Shown: positions 33,634-42,911, numbered from the stretch's first letter. The stretch is 64,000 nt of DNA from M3007 sp964621185 (GCA_964621185.1 CAZULM010000008.1:1-64000); one strand, 5' to 3'. Numbers and translations are program-made. Notes: a model not told the origin generated them from the letters alone.

Positions 33634-35325
33634 TCATTTCTCCGGCAAGATTTTGAGCAAATATAAGGTATCCAGCGTGGAAACGCGGCTGGCGGGGTTG
33701 AGAAATGTTGCTTTTAGCAAGGCCGCCTGAAAATGGGTGAAGCTTTGGGCCACCTCAAAAGGCAGCCCGGCCATTTCCAGCTCGCCCTTGCCGGCACTGT
33801 CGGCATGTAGCCACAGTGGCCCTGTTCTGTTTACATGCGCCCGCAAGGTGTCGTGCAGCTCAAAATCTTCCAAAATATCGCCATTGTAAAAATCGAGTGC
33901 ATTGCTGCCCCGGTGGAAATAGGCCATCCGGTCGGCTGGGATGCCATTCTCCCGTGCGTATTCGGCAATGCGCTTGGGCGATTGATAAGGCAGCAAAGTC
34001 GGGTAGAAATAAAAATTGAGCATGAAGCCGATAAAAACAGCGGCCAAAACACCGCGCTGCACTATCTTGTCGGAGTTGTTCGGGAAGGGAGCTTTGAAGA
34101 TTTTAAAGGACAAAGCGCCGAGCAGCAGCAACACGGTCGCCCAAAGCAATACGTTGGCAGAAGGGAACACAAAGGAAGGGATCAGCAAGGCGATGATGAT
34201 GCCTATTGCAATGGAAGAATACAGGGCGGCCCATTCCCAACGCATCTTCTGGTTCTGGCCTTCTGCCTGGTTCAGGTGCGCCGCCACCAGCACCGCCGCC
34301 CAGGGAAGCGTCACGAATATGTAGTGCGGAAGCTTGTATTGCGACATGGACAAGGCGATGAAGGTGAGCGCGAATGCGCCGAGGGAGTAATACTCGCTGA
34401 ACTTTCGGGAAGTTTTCAACTTCCCGAAAGTTGGGAGCAGCAGCAGGCACCAGGGCAGGAATGCCCAGAGGTAAACGTGCAGGAAATAGAAGGCAGAAGC
34501 ATCGTTTTTCCACACGTTCTCGCCCGTCACGCGCCCGAAACTTTGCTCCCAAAAGAAAAAGTACAGGCCGGAAACACCCGTGCGGCCATTCACCACCTTC
34601 TCCGGGTGCAGGTCGAACTGCTGCCAAAGCCCCCAACACATCGGCGCCAATACCAGGGCCGAAATGCCCAAACCTATGAGCCATCGCCATTTGAAGATGT
34701 CACGCCATCGCCCGCTGAAAATCAAGTGCGTGCCCACGCCAAAGCCCGCAATCACCAGGCCGATGGGCCCCTTGGCCAACATGGCCAAGCCGATGCAAAA
34801 GAAGCCGCCAAGCAAATAGCGCCAGCGCAGGCTTTGGAGGTATTCCGCCAGTTGCCATACCGCACAGGCAGTGGTGCCGAGCAACAGGGTATCGGTGCGC
34901 ACGTCGTTGCAGATCACGATGATGCCCATGGCTGAAGCCAGCATAAAGGCCGCCTGCCGCGCCGTTCTTTCCCCATAAAACAGGAGACTGAACCGGTAAA
35001 CACCCCAAACGCCCGCCAGCGCCGCCAACAGGGACGGCAGCTTGTACGCCCAATTGCTCATGCCAAAAAGCGCAAACGAACTCGCCGAAAGCCAAAACAA
35101 CAAAGGCGGCTTGTCTAAATAATTGGCGCCCCGGTGCTGCACCTGCAGCCAGGAGCCATTTTGCAGCATCTCCATCGAAATTGACGCATATTGGGCAGCA
35201 TCCACGTCCATCACATCTAAGAAAAGGCCGCGCAGCAGCACAGCAGCCAGGCCAAGGCCGAGCCAGAACCAGGGAGAACCGGCCTTGCCGCCCTGGACAG
35301 AAAAAATTGCGGAAATACGACGCAT
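33634..35325 (-). CDS. Membrane glycosyltransferase, family 39 / ArnT-like
   Basis: A 563-aa polytopic membrane protein. It starts with a hydrophobic helix and the family-39 catalytic-loop sequence DVMDVDAAQYASISMEM (Asp residues ~35-38, as in PMT/ArnT), followed by NYLDKPPLLFWLSASSF and a repeating pattern of ~10 membrane helices. Such enzymes transfer sugars from polyprenyl phosphate to lipid A, proteins or other envelope acceptors. The start MRRISAIFSVQGG at 35325 was chosen. The open frame extends 52 codons further, but that stretch is a dispersed ~100-bp repeat that occurs with stops elsewhere, so it is not coding. Confidence 0.88.
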   Translation of the reverse strand: MRRISAIFSVQGGKAGSPWFWLGLGLAAVLLRGLFLDVMDVDAAQYASISMEMLQNGSWLQVQHRGANYLDKPPLLFWLSASSFALFGMSNWAYKLPSLLAALAGVWGVYRFSLLFYGERTARQAAFMLASAMGIIVICNDVRTDTLLLGTTACAVWQLAEYLQSLRWRYLLGGFFCIGLAMLAKGPIGLVIAGFGVGTHLIFSGRWRDIFKWRWLIGLGISALVLAPMCWGLWQQFDLHPEKVVNGRTGVSGLYFFFWEQSFGRVTGENVWKNDASAFYFLHVYLWAFLPWCLLLLPTFGKLKTSRKFSEYYSLGAFALTFIALSMSQYKLPHYIFVTLPWAAVLVAAHLNQAEGQNQKMRWEWAALYSSIAIGIIIALLIPSFVFPSANVLLWATVLLLLGALSFKIFKAPFPNNSDKIVQRGVLAAVFIGFMLNFYFYPTLLPYQSPKRIAEYARENGIPADRMAYFHRGSNALDFYNGDILEDFELHDTLRAHVNRTGPLWLHADSAGKGELEMAGLPFEVAQSFTHFQAALLKATFLNPASRVSTLDTLYLLKILPEK

Positions 35326-35353
35326 AGCGGCAAAAGTCGGGAGAATCGACGAT

Positions 35354-35453
35354 ATACTATGATTCGCCTGATTTTTGTGATTGAGTATGATTGATTCAAC
35401 TGATGTTCCATTGATTACAAAGATCGGCATGCACAAAACCAAGCAGCGTGAGG
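35354..35453 (-). repeat. ~100-bp leader repeat, copy A
   Basis: On the minus strand it begins CCTCACGCTGCTTGG, continues TTTTGTGCATGCCGATCTTTG and ends AGGCGAATCATAGTAT. It lies 28 bases before the ATG of the glycosyltransferase and points toward it. Copies B-D (38303-38403, 55161-55262, 61284-61384) match it at nearly every position. Confidence 0.9.
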
Positions 35454-35620
35454 TGTAATTGAATGTATTATTGCTTCGCACTTTTCCAAAAAAACCCCGA
35501 CCTTTACGCTTGGTTTCGGTAAAACAGGAAACATTTACTCAATGGAAAGAGGTTAACGAGAATATCAGGCATTAAATCATTGATAACCAATATGATACAC
35601 CTTTAAAACCTTGCAAATCA

Positions 35621-35783
35621 CTAGTGCCGCGTCCGGCAAATGACCCGTGAATCGACGTGGTAGATTTTTTGTTCATCAAGGCGTGAGGAGGGCGCAATGC
35701 GGGACATTTTAACCGACGAACAACGCAGAGAAACGAAAAATATGGCCGTCGATTCACGGGCCATTTGCCGGACGCGGCACTAG
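35621..35783. mobile_element. 163-bp MITE-like element with 37-bp terminal inverted repeats
   Basis: The left end CTAGTGCCGCGTCCGGCAAA and onward (TGACCCGTGAATCGACG) is mirrored at the right end (CGTCGATTCACGGGCCATTT, GCCGGACGCGGCACTAG) with one mismatch over ~37 bases. CTAG at both outer ends may be a target duplication of the YTAR type used by IS5-family elements. The centre (~85 bases) has no ORF. The transposase family is inference from the CTAG ends. Confidence 0.75.
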
Positions 35784-36001
35784 GATCTTGGTTTGCCTCG
35801 CGGCACTAGGTTTTGTGCACGACCAATATCGCAACATTTTGATTTGCAGTAAGGCCGCCAACAGCCAAAACTAAACAGCGCGAGAAATAAGAAAACGGTG
35901 GAATCCCAGCCCTTGAGCGGGACCGCCGTCGTTCCACCCTGATCCGTCGGGGTGTCTCCATACACGGGGCGGGTGATACAACATCCGCCCCATTTCGCAC
36001 C

Positions 36002-37051
36002 ATGCGCCTTATCCTGATAACGCCCGGCTTTACCGCCGACGAGCACGACCGAAACTGCCTGCCCACCCTGCAGTTGTACGTGGACGCTTTGCTGGAACAA
36101 AATGTCGAGGTGCAGGTGGTCGCGCTGGACTACCCTTTTTCCAACCAGGCTTTTCAATGGAAAGGCGCTACCGTGCACCCCTGCGGCGGGCGCAACAGCC
36201 GCTGGCTGAAACCGCGCACGATATGGCGGGCTTCTCAAATTTGCAAGCGACTTGTACGAGAAACCCCGCACGGCAAAACAGCTGCCCTGCACAGCTTTTG
36301 GCTGGGCTGGGCTTCCGGCATCGGGGAACACTTGGGGCAGCAATATAGGCTGCGGCATATCAGCACCTTGATGGGCCAAGACGTGCTGCCGCAAAACCGG
36401 CACCGCTTCAAATTCCTGACCGAGGAGCGGGCAGCGCGGCTGGTAGCTTTGTCAAGTTTTCAAAACGACGCGTTAGCCCGGAATTCAGGTTTCCGCGCCG
36501 CGAACGTTATCCCCTGGGGCGTCAGCCACGCCGAAATCCCCACTGAATTTTCCAAAGATCGCCCGATAGATATCCTGGGGGCCGGCTCCCTGATCCCCTT
36601 GAAAAACTGGGATTTGTGGTTGGAAACCGTGGCCGCTGTGGCCAAAAAGCAGCCGGAACTGAAAGCTGTCCTGTTGGGAAACGGCCCAGAAAAGCAGCGG
36701 CTGGACAAAAAGGCAGCGCAATTGGGGCTGTCCCAAACAGTGGAATTTGCCGGCGAACTGCCCAGGCCACAGGTGTTGGGAAAAATGGGGCAAGCCAAGG
36801 TACTGCTCCATACCTCCAATTTTGAATCGCAGGGTTACGTGCTTTCAGAAGCGGCCATGAGCGGCTGCAGGGTCGTGGGCACACCGGTGGGCATCGCGCC
36901 AGCAATGGGGCCTTGTGCCGATACGGCGGCGGCGTTGGCTAACCTCGTGCAGGATGCCCTGGAAGCGCCAATTTTGACAAAAGCGCATACCCCTTTCCTA
37001 ATGTCGGATACCGTTGCGGCTTACCTTCAATTATTTTCAAATTCCGCGTGA
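36002..37051 (+). CDS. Glycosyltransferase, GT4-like (GT-B fold)
   Basis: A 349-aa retaining-type sugar transferase. The N-terminal domain starts MRLILITPGFTADEHD, and LYVDALLEQNVEVQVVALDY follows the usual GT-B pattern. The C-terminal nucleotide-sugar-binding part has ILGAGSLIPLKNWDLWLE, LKAVLLGNGPEKQRLD and the donor-binding E-x7-E-like stretch FESQGYVLSEAAMSGCRVV (the two Glu near 275 and 283). The target glycan is unknown. It is divergent from the ArnT-like gene, separated by a repeat-laden gap, so functional linkage is possible but not shown. Confidence 0.88.
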   Translation: MRLILITPGFTADEHDRNCLPTLQLYVDALLEQNVEVQVVALDYPFSNQAFQWKGATVHPCGGRNSRWLKPRTIWRASQICKRLVRETPHGKTAALHSFWLGWASGIGEHLGQQYRLRHISTLMGQDVLPQNRHRFKFLTEERAARLVALSSFQNDALARNSGFRAANVIPWGVSHAEIPTEFSKDRPIDILGAGSLIPLKNWDLWLETVAAVAKKQPELKAVLLGNGPEKQRLDKKAAQLGLSQTVEFAGELPRPQVLGKMGQAKVLLHTSNFESQGYVLSEAAMSGCRVVGTPVGIAPAMGPCADTAAALANLVQDALEAPILTKAHTPFLMSDTVAAYLQLFSNSA

Positions 37052-37057
37052 AATCTC

Positions 37058-37172
37058 TTCTGTATGAATCCGTCCACGCAAAATGGGGAAAGTATCCTTC
37101 CTCGCCGCCGGTATTTGTACATGCAGCGCACGTTACATGGACGGATTCATACAGCAGGACAAGCCGGGGGGA
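37058..37172 (+). repeat. Palindromic element, GAATCCGTCC family (copy 2)
   Basis: The left arm CTGTATGAATCCGTCCACG (37060-37078) is mirrored by CATGGACGGATTCATACAG (37137-37155) and followed by AGGACAAGCC as in copies 1 and 3. The outer arm sequence has diverged (TGTATG in place of CGTAAG) on both sides, a compensatory change that keeps the stem. This suggests the folded form matters. Confidence 0.7.
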
Positions 37173-37300
37173 GGCATATGGTCAAAAGGCAGGCAAAAGC
37201 CGCTGCACAGTTTCAAATTCAAACTATCTTGCGCCTCCATCCCAATCACCATAACCGCCATCAATATTTCCAAATTATGACATTAACAAATTAAACCAGG

Positions 37301-38284
37301 ATGAACACTCAACCATTCAACGACCAACTTGCCCAACCCCTGGCCCATGCCGACCTGATCCGCCAATTAGAAATGAGCTCCAAGGGCCTGGAATCGACGA
37401 GCGGCGACGACCTGGCCAACCAATTCATCGTTTTCCAGCTCAACAACACCGAAACCGGCGGCACCGTGATGGAAACCTCCACCGTCAAGCCATCCTTGGT
37501 CGGCGGCGCCGATGCCCCCGACGTGCAGATGAGCATCGAGATGATCGCCTTCCACGTAGGGCAAGACGAAGGCATCCCGAACGACACCCGGGCAACCATG
37601 CGCCTGGTAATCGGCAAGGACGAAAATTCCCGCGACAAATATTTTGACACGGCCTTCTGGACCATTGCCGCCGGCCTGAAACTGTACGACCAGGCCAAAG
37701 GCAAGCCCGCTGAAAGCAAGGACTTGAAAGCCGATTTTACCAAGGCATTCGGCAAGCGCCCCATCGAGATACCTGGCGGCTTGGCGCGCATGACTTTTGA
37801 GGTGGTGAAACACAAGGAGCCGCAATGGTGGCAGCGCGTGTTCGGCTTCCTGCAATCGGGCGCCGGCCAGGCGCTTACCTCCGTCATCGGGTTCCCGGCT
37901 ATCGGCCAAACAGCCATCGGCCTGGTTGACGAGCTGCTGAACAAACTGAACGACGACCTCACGGGCGTGCTGTTCAAAAGCAGGCCCCTGACCCTGGCCC
38001 TCAGCCAAATGGCCAAGGAAGATTTCACCGGCGGGAACCCCCGCGTGAAAGTGGGCTGCCTCAACCCAGGCTTCTGCATCATCGCGCGGGGCCGCGACTA
38101 CGGCCTGCTCGCCGGGGCTGACGCCTATTTCTATACTTCCTACGGGAAATTGGTGCCGGCATCGGTCTCGGAAGCCGACCTTTTGGCCGACAACTACGAC
38201 GATCCGTTCAAGAATTGCACCTACGGCGTGTTCAAGATCGGGATGCGCGGCGCGAAGTTGAACCCGGATTTTAATTACAGCTGA
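37301..38284 (+). CDS. Hypothetical protein, 327 aa
   Basis: Not recognised. Acidic, soluble-looking N-terminal half (residues 1-180) with strands such as DVQMSIEMIAFHVGQDEG and RMTFEVVKHKEPQWWQRVFG. Then a Gly/Ala-rich hydrophobic stretch (about 185-215: GAGQALTSVIGFPAIGQTAIGLV) and a C-terminal half with VKVGCLNPGFCIIARGRDYGLLAG. No signal peptide, so probably cytoplasmic, perhaps membrane-active through the hydrophobic stretch. Possible N-terminal starts other than 37301 were not seen. It is monocistronic, preceded by a palindromic element and followed directly by leader repeat copy B. A link to the protease-type conflict genes nearby is speculation. Confidence 0.75.
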   Translation: MNTQPFNDQLAQPLAHADLIRQLEMSSKGLESTSGDDLANQFIVFQLNNTETGGTVMETSTVKPSLVGGADAPDVQMSIEMIAFHVGQDEGIPNDTRATMRLVIGKDENSRDKYFDTAFWTIAAGLKLYDQAKGKPAESKDLKADFTKAFGKRPIEIPGGLARMTFEVVKHKEPQWWQRVFGFLQSGAGQALTSVIGFPAIGQTAIGLVDELLNKLNDDLTGVLFKSRPLTLALSQMAKEDFTGGNPRVKVGCLNPGFCIIARGRDYGLLAGADAYFYTSYGKLVPASVSEADLLADNYDDPFKNCTYGVFKIGMRGAKLNPDFNYS

Positions 38285-38302
38285 TTTGGGGAATGTGATA
38301 TA

Positions 38303-38403
38303 CCTCACGCCGCTTGGTTTTGTGCATGTCGATCTTTGTAATCAATGGAACATCAGTTCAATCAATCATACTCAATCACAAAAATCAGGCGAATCATTGT
38401 ATA
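38303..38403 (+). repeat. ~100-bp leader repeat, copy B
   Basis: CCTCACGCCGCTTGGTTTTG at the start, AGGCGAATCATTGTAT at the end. It finishes one base before the ATG of the DUF5686 gene and points toward it. The in-frame extension of that gene through this repeat is therefore not coding. Confidence 0.9.
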
Positions 38404-38404
38404 C

Positions 38405-40897
38405 ATGCCCCGCGTATTGCTCTGCCTCTGTTTTGTCGCTTCCCTTTCCAGCCTGCTCAACGCCCAAACCATGCTACAGGGCAGTGTCAAAAATCAACGC
38501 CAGGAGCCCCTGGCCTTTGTTACCGTTGCGCTGGAAGCCGATACACCAGGCGGCGTGCTGACCGACCTGGAAGGCCGTTTCCAGCTGATATTGCCCCGCA
38601 GCACGAGGTCCATCCAGTTCCGCTATCTCGGCTACAAAACTTTACGGATTGAACCCGCAGTGTGGCAGGGCAAAAAGCAGTTGGAAATTGAACTTGAGCC
38701 AGAAGACTTTTCCCTGCCCGAAGTGCTGGTGCGGCCCGGCGTCAACAAGGCCAACATCCTCATGCGCAAGGTGATCGCGGCGCGGGATGCCAACAACCCC
38801 GAAAAGCAGCGCGGCTACCGCTGCATGACCTACAACAAGAACAGCTTCGACCTGCTGCCCAACCGAAAGGGCTTTGAAAAATCCATCGCAAAAAAGGACA
38901 GCAGTTCCGAGTCGGCAAGGGAGCAGTTGAAAGAATTTGAAGCCTTAGAGAAAAGCAGCGCGCAACACCACCTATTCCTGATGGAAAGCGTGACGGAAAG
39001 GAGCTTCTTAGCCCCCAACAGCGTGCAGGAAAAAGTGCTGCTCAACCGGGTGAGCGGCGCTTCCTACGCCGGCCTGGTGGCCGTCGCCAATGCCTTGCAG
39101 CCCTTCACGTTTTACGGCGATTACCTGCAGCTCATCGACAAGGATTTTGTCAACCCCATCAGTCCGGGCAGCACGGCGCTGTACTTTTTCAACCTCGAAG
39201 ACACGCTCTTCCAAGGCCGCGACACGATATGGACGGTTTCGTTCCGGCCCCGCAAAGGCAAGGTGTTCACGGCGCTGGAAGGCGTGCTGCACATCAATTC
39301 TGACGGTTACGCCCTGCAAAACGTGCAAGCCTGGCCCGCAGAGATGGGCAATATGGAGATCAAGGTGCAGCAGGCATACCAAAGAGTGGCCCTTGAAAAC
39401 CCAGCGGATGGCAAGCAACGGCAATGGTTCCCCGAGCAGCTCGACTTCGAGCTCGTTTTCCGAAAATACCCCGCCGAATACATGGGTGTAAGGGCTGTCG
39501 GCAGGAGCTATATCTCCGAGGCGAGCATCAACCCCGGGCTGCGCCTCCGCGACTTCAACCCCGACAAGCCGCTGCTGATGCTGGAAAATGCCCATGCCCG
39601 GGCCGACAGCGCCTGGGAACACTGGCGCGCGCCCGCACCCCTCAGTGACCGGGAACTGCGCACCTACGCCTGGCTCGACAGCCTCGGAAAAGAGAAAAAG
39701 ATCGGCCTGCTTTTCAACGCCATGGACTACCTGAACACGGGGCTATTCCCCATCGCCGGCCCCATCAACTTAGATGTCAACAACGTGATCCGGTTCAGCG
39801 AATATGAGAATTTGCGGCTCGGCCTTGGCCTCAGCACGGCGCAGGCCCGATCCCTGGAGGCAGCGCGGCGATTGGAGGCCAGTGTATATGGCGGCTATGG
39901 GTTTCGCGACAAAGGCTGGAAATACGGCGGGCAGCTCTTGTGGCGCATCGCCCGGAACAGCGGCACCAACTGTGCGGCAGGTTGGAGAAACGACCTGCAG
40001 GAACCAGGCATCCTGCCCAGCGCGGCAAGGCAATACGTCGATCGGTTCATTTACGCCAAAAAAGTGGACAGGCTGCGCGAGGCGTGGGGAACCCTTGAAA
40101 GCCGCTTGGGCCGGCGCTTGTTTTTGCAAGGGAAATTCAGCCGGCAAACGGTAAGCCCGCAGTACAACTATGCTTTTCAGGTATCGGATGGCGCGCAGCG
40201 CGGCAGCTTCCGCTTTGCAGAGGCAAGCCTTTTCCTGCGTTATGCCCACAACGAGGAAAGGCGCAGCTTTTTGGGCAACGAGGCTGGTTCCGTGCAGCAC
40301 TGGCCGGTGCTGGAGATTTCCTACGCCCGCGGCCTGCCCAAAGTGCTCGGCGGGCAGTTCAGCTACGACCGCTGGATGGGCGCTGTTTACCAGTCGGTTT
40401 TCATCCGCCGCCTGGGCCGCTGCAGCTGGCGTATTGAGGCAGGGCAGGTAAATCCCACTGTCCCGCTGGCCAAACTATTCACCCTGAACCAGTCGCCCGA
40501 CCAGGGCCAGTTCGGTTATTTCACCTTGAAAAACACTTTTCAGGCCTTGCCCGACACGCTTTTTGCTGCCGACCAGTTTGCCAACCTCTATTTTTCCCAG
40601 GAGCTCGGGCCCGTGCTGTACAAGTCCAAGTACTCCTCCCCATTCCTTACCCTGCACCAAAAAATTGCCTGGGGCCGCTTGAGGGCGCCTGAACTGCAAC
40701 TGGGAACAGGCTTGCAAAGCGCCGAAAAAATGCTGTACGAAACAGGGTTGCAGCTCGACAACCTCGTTCGGCTCAACTACCTGAACTTCGCCACCGTGGG
40801 CTTAGGCACAGCTATCTATTATCTGTGGGGGCCCCTGCAAAGCCCGCGCTGGAAAGACAACGCAGCCCTGCGGCTTTCATTGAAATTTCAGCTTTGA
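38405..40897 (+). CDS. DUF5686 family outer-surface protein with carboxypeptidase-like regulatory domain
   Basis: An 830-aa exported protein. Signal peptide MPRVLLCLCFVASLSSLLNAQ, then a CarboxypepD_reg-like domain (about 22-105: LQGSVKNQRQEPLAFVTVAL ... FRYLGYKTLRI), then the DUF5686 region with its long beta-strand-rich C-terminus. Typical elements are FLMESVTERSFLAPNSVQEKV, FYGDYLQLIDKDFVNPISP and DFELVFRKYPAEYMGV. The many C-terminal aromatic strands suggest a beta-barrel, so an outer membrane location is likely. Role unknown. The start at 38405 is chosen because the upstream 20 codons come from the ~100-bp repeat. It is convergent with the DAHP synthase gene, overlapping by 10 bases. Confidence 0.88.
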   Translation: MPRVLLCLCFVASLSSLLNAQTMLQGSVKNQRQEPLAFVTVALEADTPGGVLTDLEGRFQLILPRSTRSIQFRYLGYKTLRIEPAVWQGKKQLEIELEPEDFSLPEVLVRPGVNKANILMRKVIAARDANNPEKQRGYRCMTYNKNSFDLLPNRKGFEKSIAKKDSSSESAREQLKEFEALEKSSAQHHLFLMESVTERSFLAPNSVQEKVLLNRVSGASYAGLVAVANALQPFTFYGDYLQLIDKDFVNPISPGSTALYFFNLEDTLFQGRDTIWTVSFRPRKGKVFTALEGVLHINSDGYALQNVQAWPAEMGNMEIKVQQAYQRVALENPADGKQRQWFPEQLDFELVFRKYPAEYMGVRAVGRSYISEASINPGLRLRDFNPDKPLLMLENAHARADSAWEHWRAPAPLSDRELRTYAWLDSLGKEKKIGLLFNAMDYLNTGLFPIAGPINLDVNNVIRFSEYENLRLGLGLSTAQARSLEAARRLEASVYGGYGFRDKGWKYGGQLLWRIARNSGTNCAAGWRNDLQEPGILPSAARQYVDRFIYAKKVDRLREAWGTLESRLGRRLFLQGKFSRQTVSPQYNYAFQVSDGAQRGSFRFAEASLFLRYAHNEERRSFLGNEAGSVQHWPVLEISYARGLPKVLGGQFSYDRWMGAVYQSVFIRRLGRCSWRIEAGQVNPTVPLAKLFTLNQSPDQGQFGYFTLKNTFQALPDTLFAADQFANLYFSQELGPVLYKSKYSSPFLTLHQKIAWGRLRAPELQLGTGLQSAEKMLYETGLQLDNLVRLNYLNFATVGLGTAIYYLWGPLQSPRWKDNAALRLSLKFQL

Positions 40898-41958
40898 TGG
40901 CGCCGGGCGGCTTCCATCACCGACTTCTGGTGCGCAATCGACTCCTGGTGCACCGCGTTCAAAAACTTTTCCACAAACGCTTCGCTCAAGTTGCGCTCCC
41001 GCCCTTGCGCAAAGCCCCGCTCCAGTATCTCGTTCCAACGCGCGGTTTGGAGTATCGCGATGTTGTTCTTGCGCTTGATGCGGCCAATGTCTTCGGCCAG
41101 CCGCATGCGCCGGGCCATCAGGTTGAGCATCTCCAGGTCTATTTCGTCAATTTTATGCCTGATCTGCTCCAGATTGTCGGAAAAACCGGAATCGTCGGTG
41201 GACTCGCGCCGCACCATCAGCGACCGAACGATTTCCTGGTAGCGGAACGGCGTCACCTGCTGCCGGGCATCGCTCCAGGCCTCGTCTGGGCTGCAATGCA
41301 CCTCCGTCATCAGCCCGTCGTATTGCAAGTCGAGGGCTTGTTGGGCGATTTCAGCCAGGTCGTCGCGGTTGCCACAGATATGGCTGTTGTCGCAAATCAA
41401 GGGCAGGTCGGGCATGCGGCGCTTCAGCTCGATGGGCAGTTCCCAGTATGGCGCGTTGCGGAACCTTGATTTGGAATAGGTGGAAAAGCCCCGGTGGACG
41501 GCGCCCAGGCGCGCCACGCCGGCTTTGGCGATGCGCTCCAGCGCTCCGATCCACAATTCAAGTTCGGGGTTCACCGGGTTTTTGACCAACACCGGAACAT
41601 CCACGCCTTGCAGCGCATCGGATATTTCCTGCACCGAGAAGGGGTTGACGGTGCTGCGGGCGCCTACCCAGAGCACATCGACGCCAAATTTCAGGGCTTC
41701 ATAAACCTGGTTCCCGTTGGCTACTTCGATGGTCGTTTTCAGCCCGGTTTCTGCCTTTACGTCGCGGAGCCAGGGCAGGGCTTTGGCGCCCAGCCCTTCG
41801 AATGCGCCGGGGCGGGTGCGGGGCTTCCAGATGCCGGCGCGGAACAGGTCGATGCCCTGCGGAGCCAACTGCCGGGCGGTGTCGAGCAATTGTTCGGGGG
41901 TTTCGGCGCTGCAAGGGCCGGCGATGAGGAAGGGCGTGTGGTCGGATTTTTTGAACAT
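40888..41958 (-). CDS. Bifunctional DAHP synthase / chorismate mutase type II
   Basis: Catalyses the first step of the shikimate pathway (phosphoenolpyruvate + erythrose 4-phosphate) and the chorismate to prephenate step. The 356-aa fusion has a KDO8P-synthase-like DAHP synthase domain at 1-~255 (FLIAGPCSAET, FRAGIWKPRTRPGAFEG, VGARSTVNPFSVQ, DNSHICGN) and a C-terminal AroQ-type chorismate mutase at ~265-350 (LEQIRHKIDEIDLEMLNLMA, RRMRLAEDIGRIKRKNN). This order is typical of Bacteroidota. Last gene of an operon with tyrA and an aminotransferase. The chorismate mutase tail probably provides feedback sensing by prephenate or aromatic amino acids. Confidence 0.95.
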   Translation of the reverse strand: MFKKSDHTPFLIAGPCSAETPEQLLDTARQLAPQGIDLFRAGIWKPRTRPGAFEGLGAKALPWLRDVKAETGLKTTIEVANGNQVYEALKFGVDVLWVGARSTVNPFSVQEISDALQGVDVPVLVKNPVNPELELWIGALERIAKAGVARLGAVHRGFSTYSKSRFRNAPYWELPIELKRRMPDLPLICDNSHICGNRDDLAEIAQQALDLQYDGLMTEVHCSPDEAWSDARQQVTPFRYQEIVRSLMVRRESTDDSGFSDNLEQIRHKIDEIDLEMLNLMARRMRLAEDIGRIKRKNNIAILQTARWNEILERGFAQGRERNLSEAFVEKFLNAVHQESIAHQKSVMEAARRHQS

Positions 41959-42032
41959 ATACCAGGATTTTAGCGCTTTGCAAGATTTTAGGATGGATTG
42001 ATTTGATTGTCAAGGATTTGTCTTGGGTCGTC

Positions 42033-42875
42033 TTAGCCGATGATGCGGCGGATGTCGTTGGCTTGTGCGATGAGTTGGTGGAAGGCGTTGAAATCCTTTT
42101 TTATGAGCAGGGTGCGGAAGCGGCTGACGGCGTTGATGTACTCGTCGAGCACGTCGAGCACGTGGTCGCGGTTTTGCTGGAAAATGGGCGTCCAGGTGTT
42201 GGGGTTGCTTTTGGCCAGCCGCACGGTGCTGCTGAAGCCCCCACTGGCCAGGTCGAAAATGCGGTCTTCTTCCTGCTCTTTTGCCAGCACCGTGAGCGCC
42301 AGGGCAAAAGAGGCGATATGGGAAATATGGCTCACATAGGCGGTGTGCAGGTCGTGTTCCTGCCCGCTCAAGGTGGTGAGCCGCATTTGGAGGGCAGAAA
42401 ACATTTGGACAACCATAGCCAGGGCATCGGGCGCGCTCTGCTCTACGTCGCAAAGCACACAGCATTTGTCGGCGAACAAACCTTCCACGGCCGCTTCGGG
42501 GCCGGAGTATTCGGTGCCGGCCATAGGGTGCGCGGCCACAAAACGGCTGCGTTTTGGCGCGTGGCGGATGGCATCCAGCAGGGGCATTTTGGTGGAGCCG
42601 ACGTCCAGCACCGCCTGTCGTTCACCGATCTGGCCCAATACTTGCATCACCAGTGTGGGCAGGGTATCCACGGGAGTTGCTACCACGATGATATCGCTGT
42701 TCCTGATAGCTGTTTCCAGGTCGGATATGGTGTCTGTCAATCCCAATTCGAGGGCTTTTTGGGCGTGTTCGGGATTGAAATCGATGCCGTGCACAGTGCT
42801 GGCAAAACCGCATTTTTTCAGCCCGATGGCTATGGAGCCGCCGATGAGGCCAAGTCCTATTATTCCTACTTTCAT
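42033..42875 (-). CDS. tyrA: Prephenate dehydrogenase
   Basis: NAD(P)-dependent oxidative decarboxylation of prephenate to 4-hydroxyphenylpyruvate, toward tyrosine. The 280-aa product begins with the Rossmann motif MKVGIIGLGLIGGSIA (G7-x-G9-x2-G12) and has HPMAGTEYSGPEAA, with the substrate-binding His and Gly residues. It is the short form without a C-terminal ACT domain. It lies 74 bases upstream of the DAHP synthase/chorismate mutase gene and 36 bases downstream of the aminotransferase, all on the minus strand. Confidence 0.94.
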   Translation of the reverse strand: MKVGIIGLGLIGGSIAIGLKKCGFASTVHGIDFNPEHAQKALELGLTDTISDLETAIRNSDIIVVATPVDTLPTLVMQVLGQIGERQAVLDVGSTKMPLLDAIRHAPKRSRFVAAHPMAGTEYSGPEAAVEGLFADKCCVLCDVEQSAPDALAMVVQMFSALQMRLTTLSGQEHDLHTAYVSHISHIASFALALTVLAKEQEEDRIFDLASGGFSSTVRLAKSNPNTWTPIFQQNRDHVLDVLDEYINAVSRFRTLLIKKDFNAFHQLIAQANDIRRIIG

Positions 42876-42911
42876 CTTTTTTAATGTGGGAATTGGGTGA
42901 TTTGATAATTT

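Larger units (their letters stand above)
35326..36001. other. Intergenic gap, 676 bases, with leader repeat and MITE-like element
   Basis: Divergent region between two glycosyltransferase genes. It holds repeat copy A (35354-35453) and the CTAG-flanked inverted-repeat element (35621-35783). The last ~200 bases contain a second GCGGCACTAGG sequence (35802-35812) and otherwise nothing recognisable. No gene is supported. Confidence 0.65.

Noticed and set aside
35326..35481. 52-codon N-terminal extension of the ArnT-like glycosyltransferase
   Set aside because: The stretch is mostly the ~100-bp dispersed repeat; homologous copies contain stops in this frame, so it is leader DNA and the gene starts at 35325.
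38345..38404. 20-codon extension of the DUF5686 protein (MEHQFNQSYS ...)
   Set aside because: It lies inside the same repeat; the start at 38405 gives a proper signal peptide.
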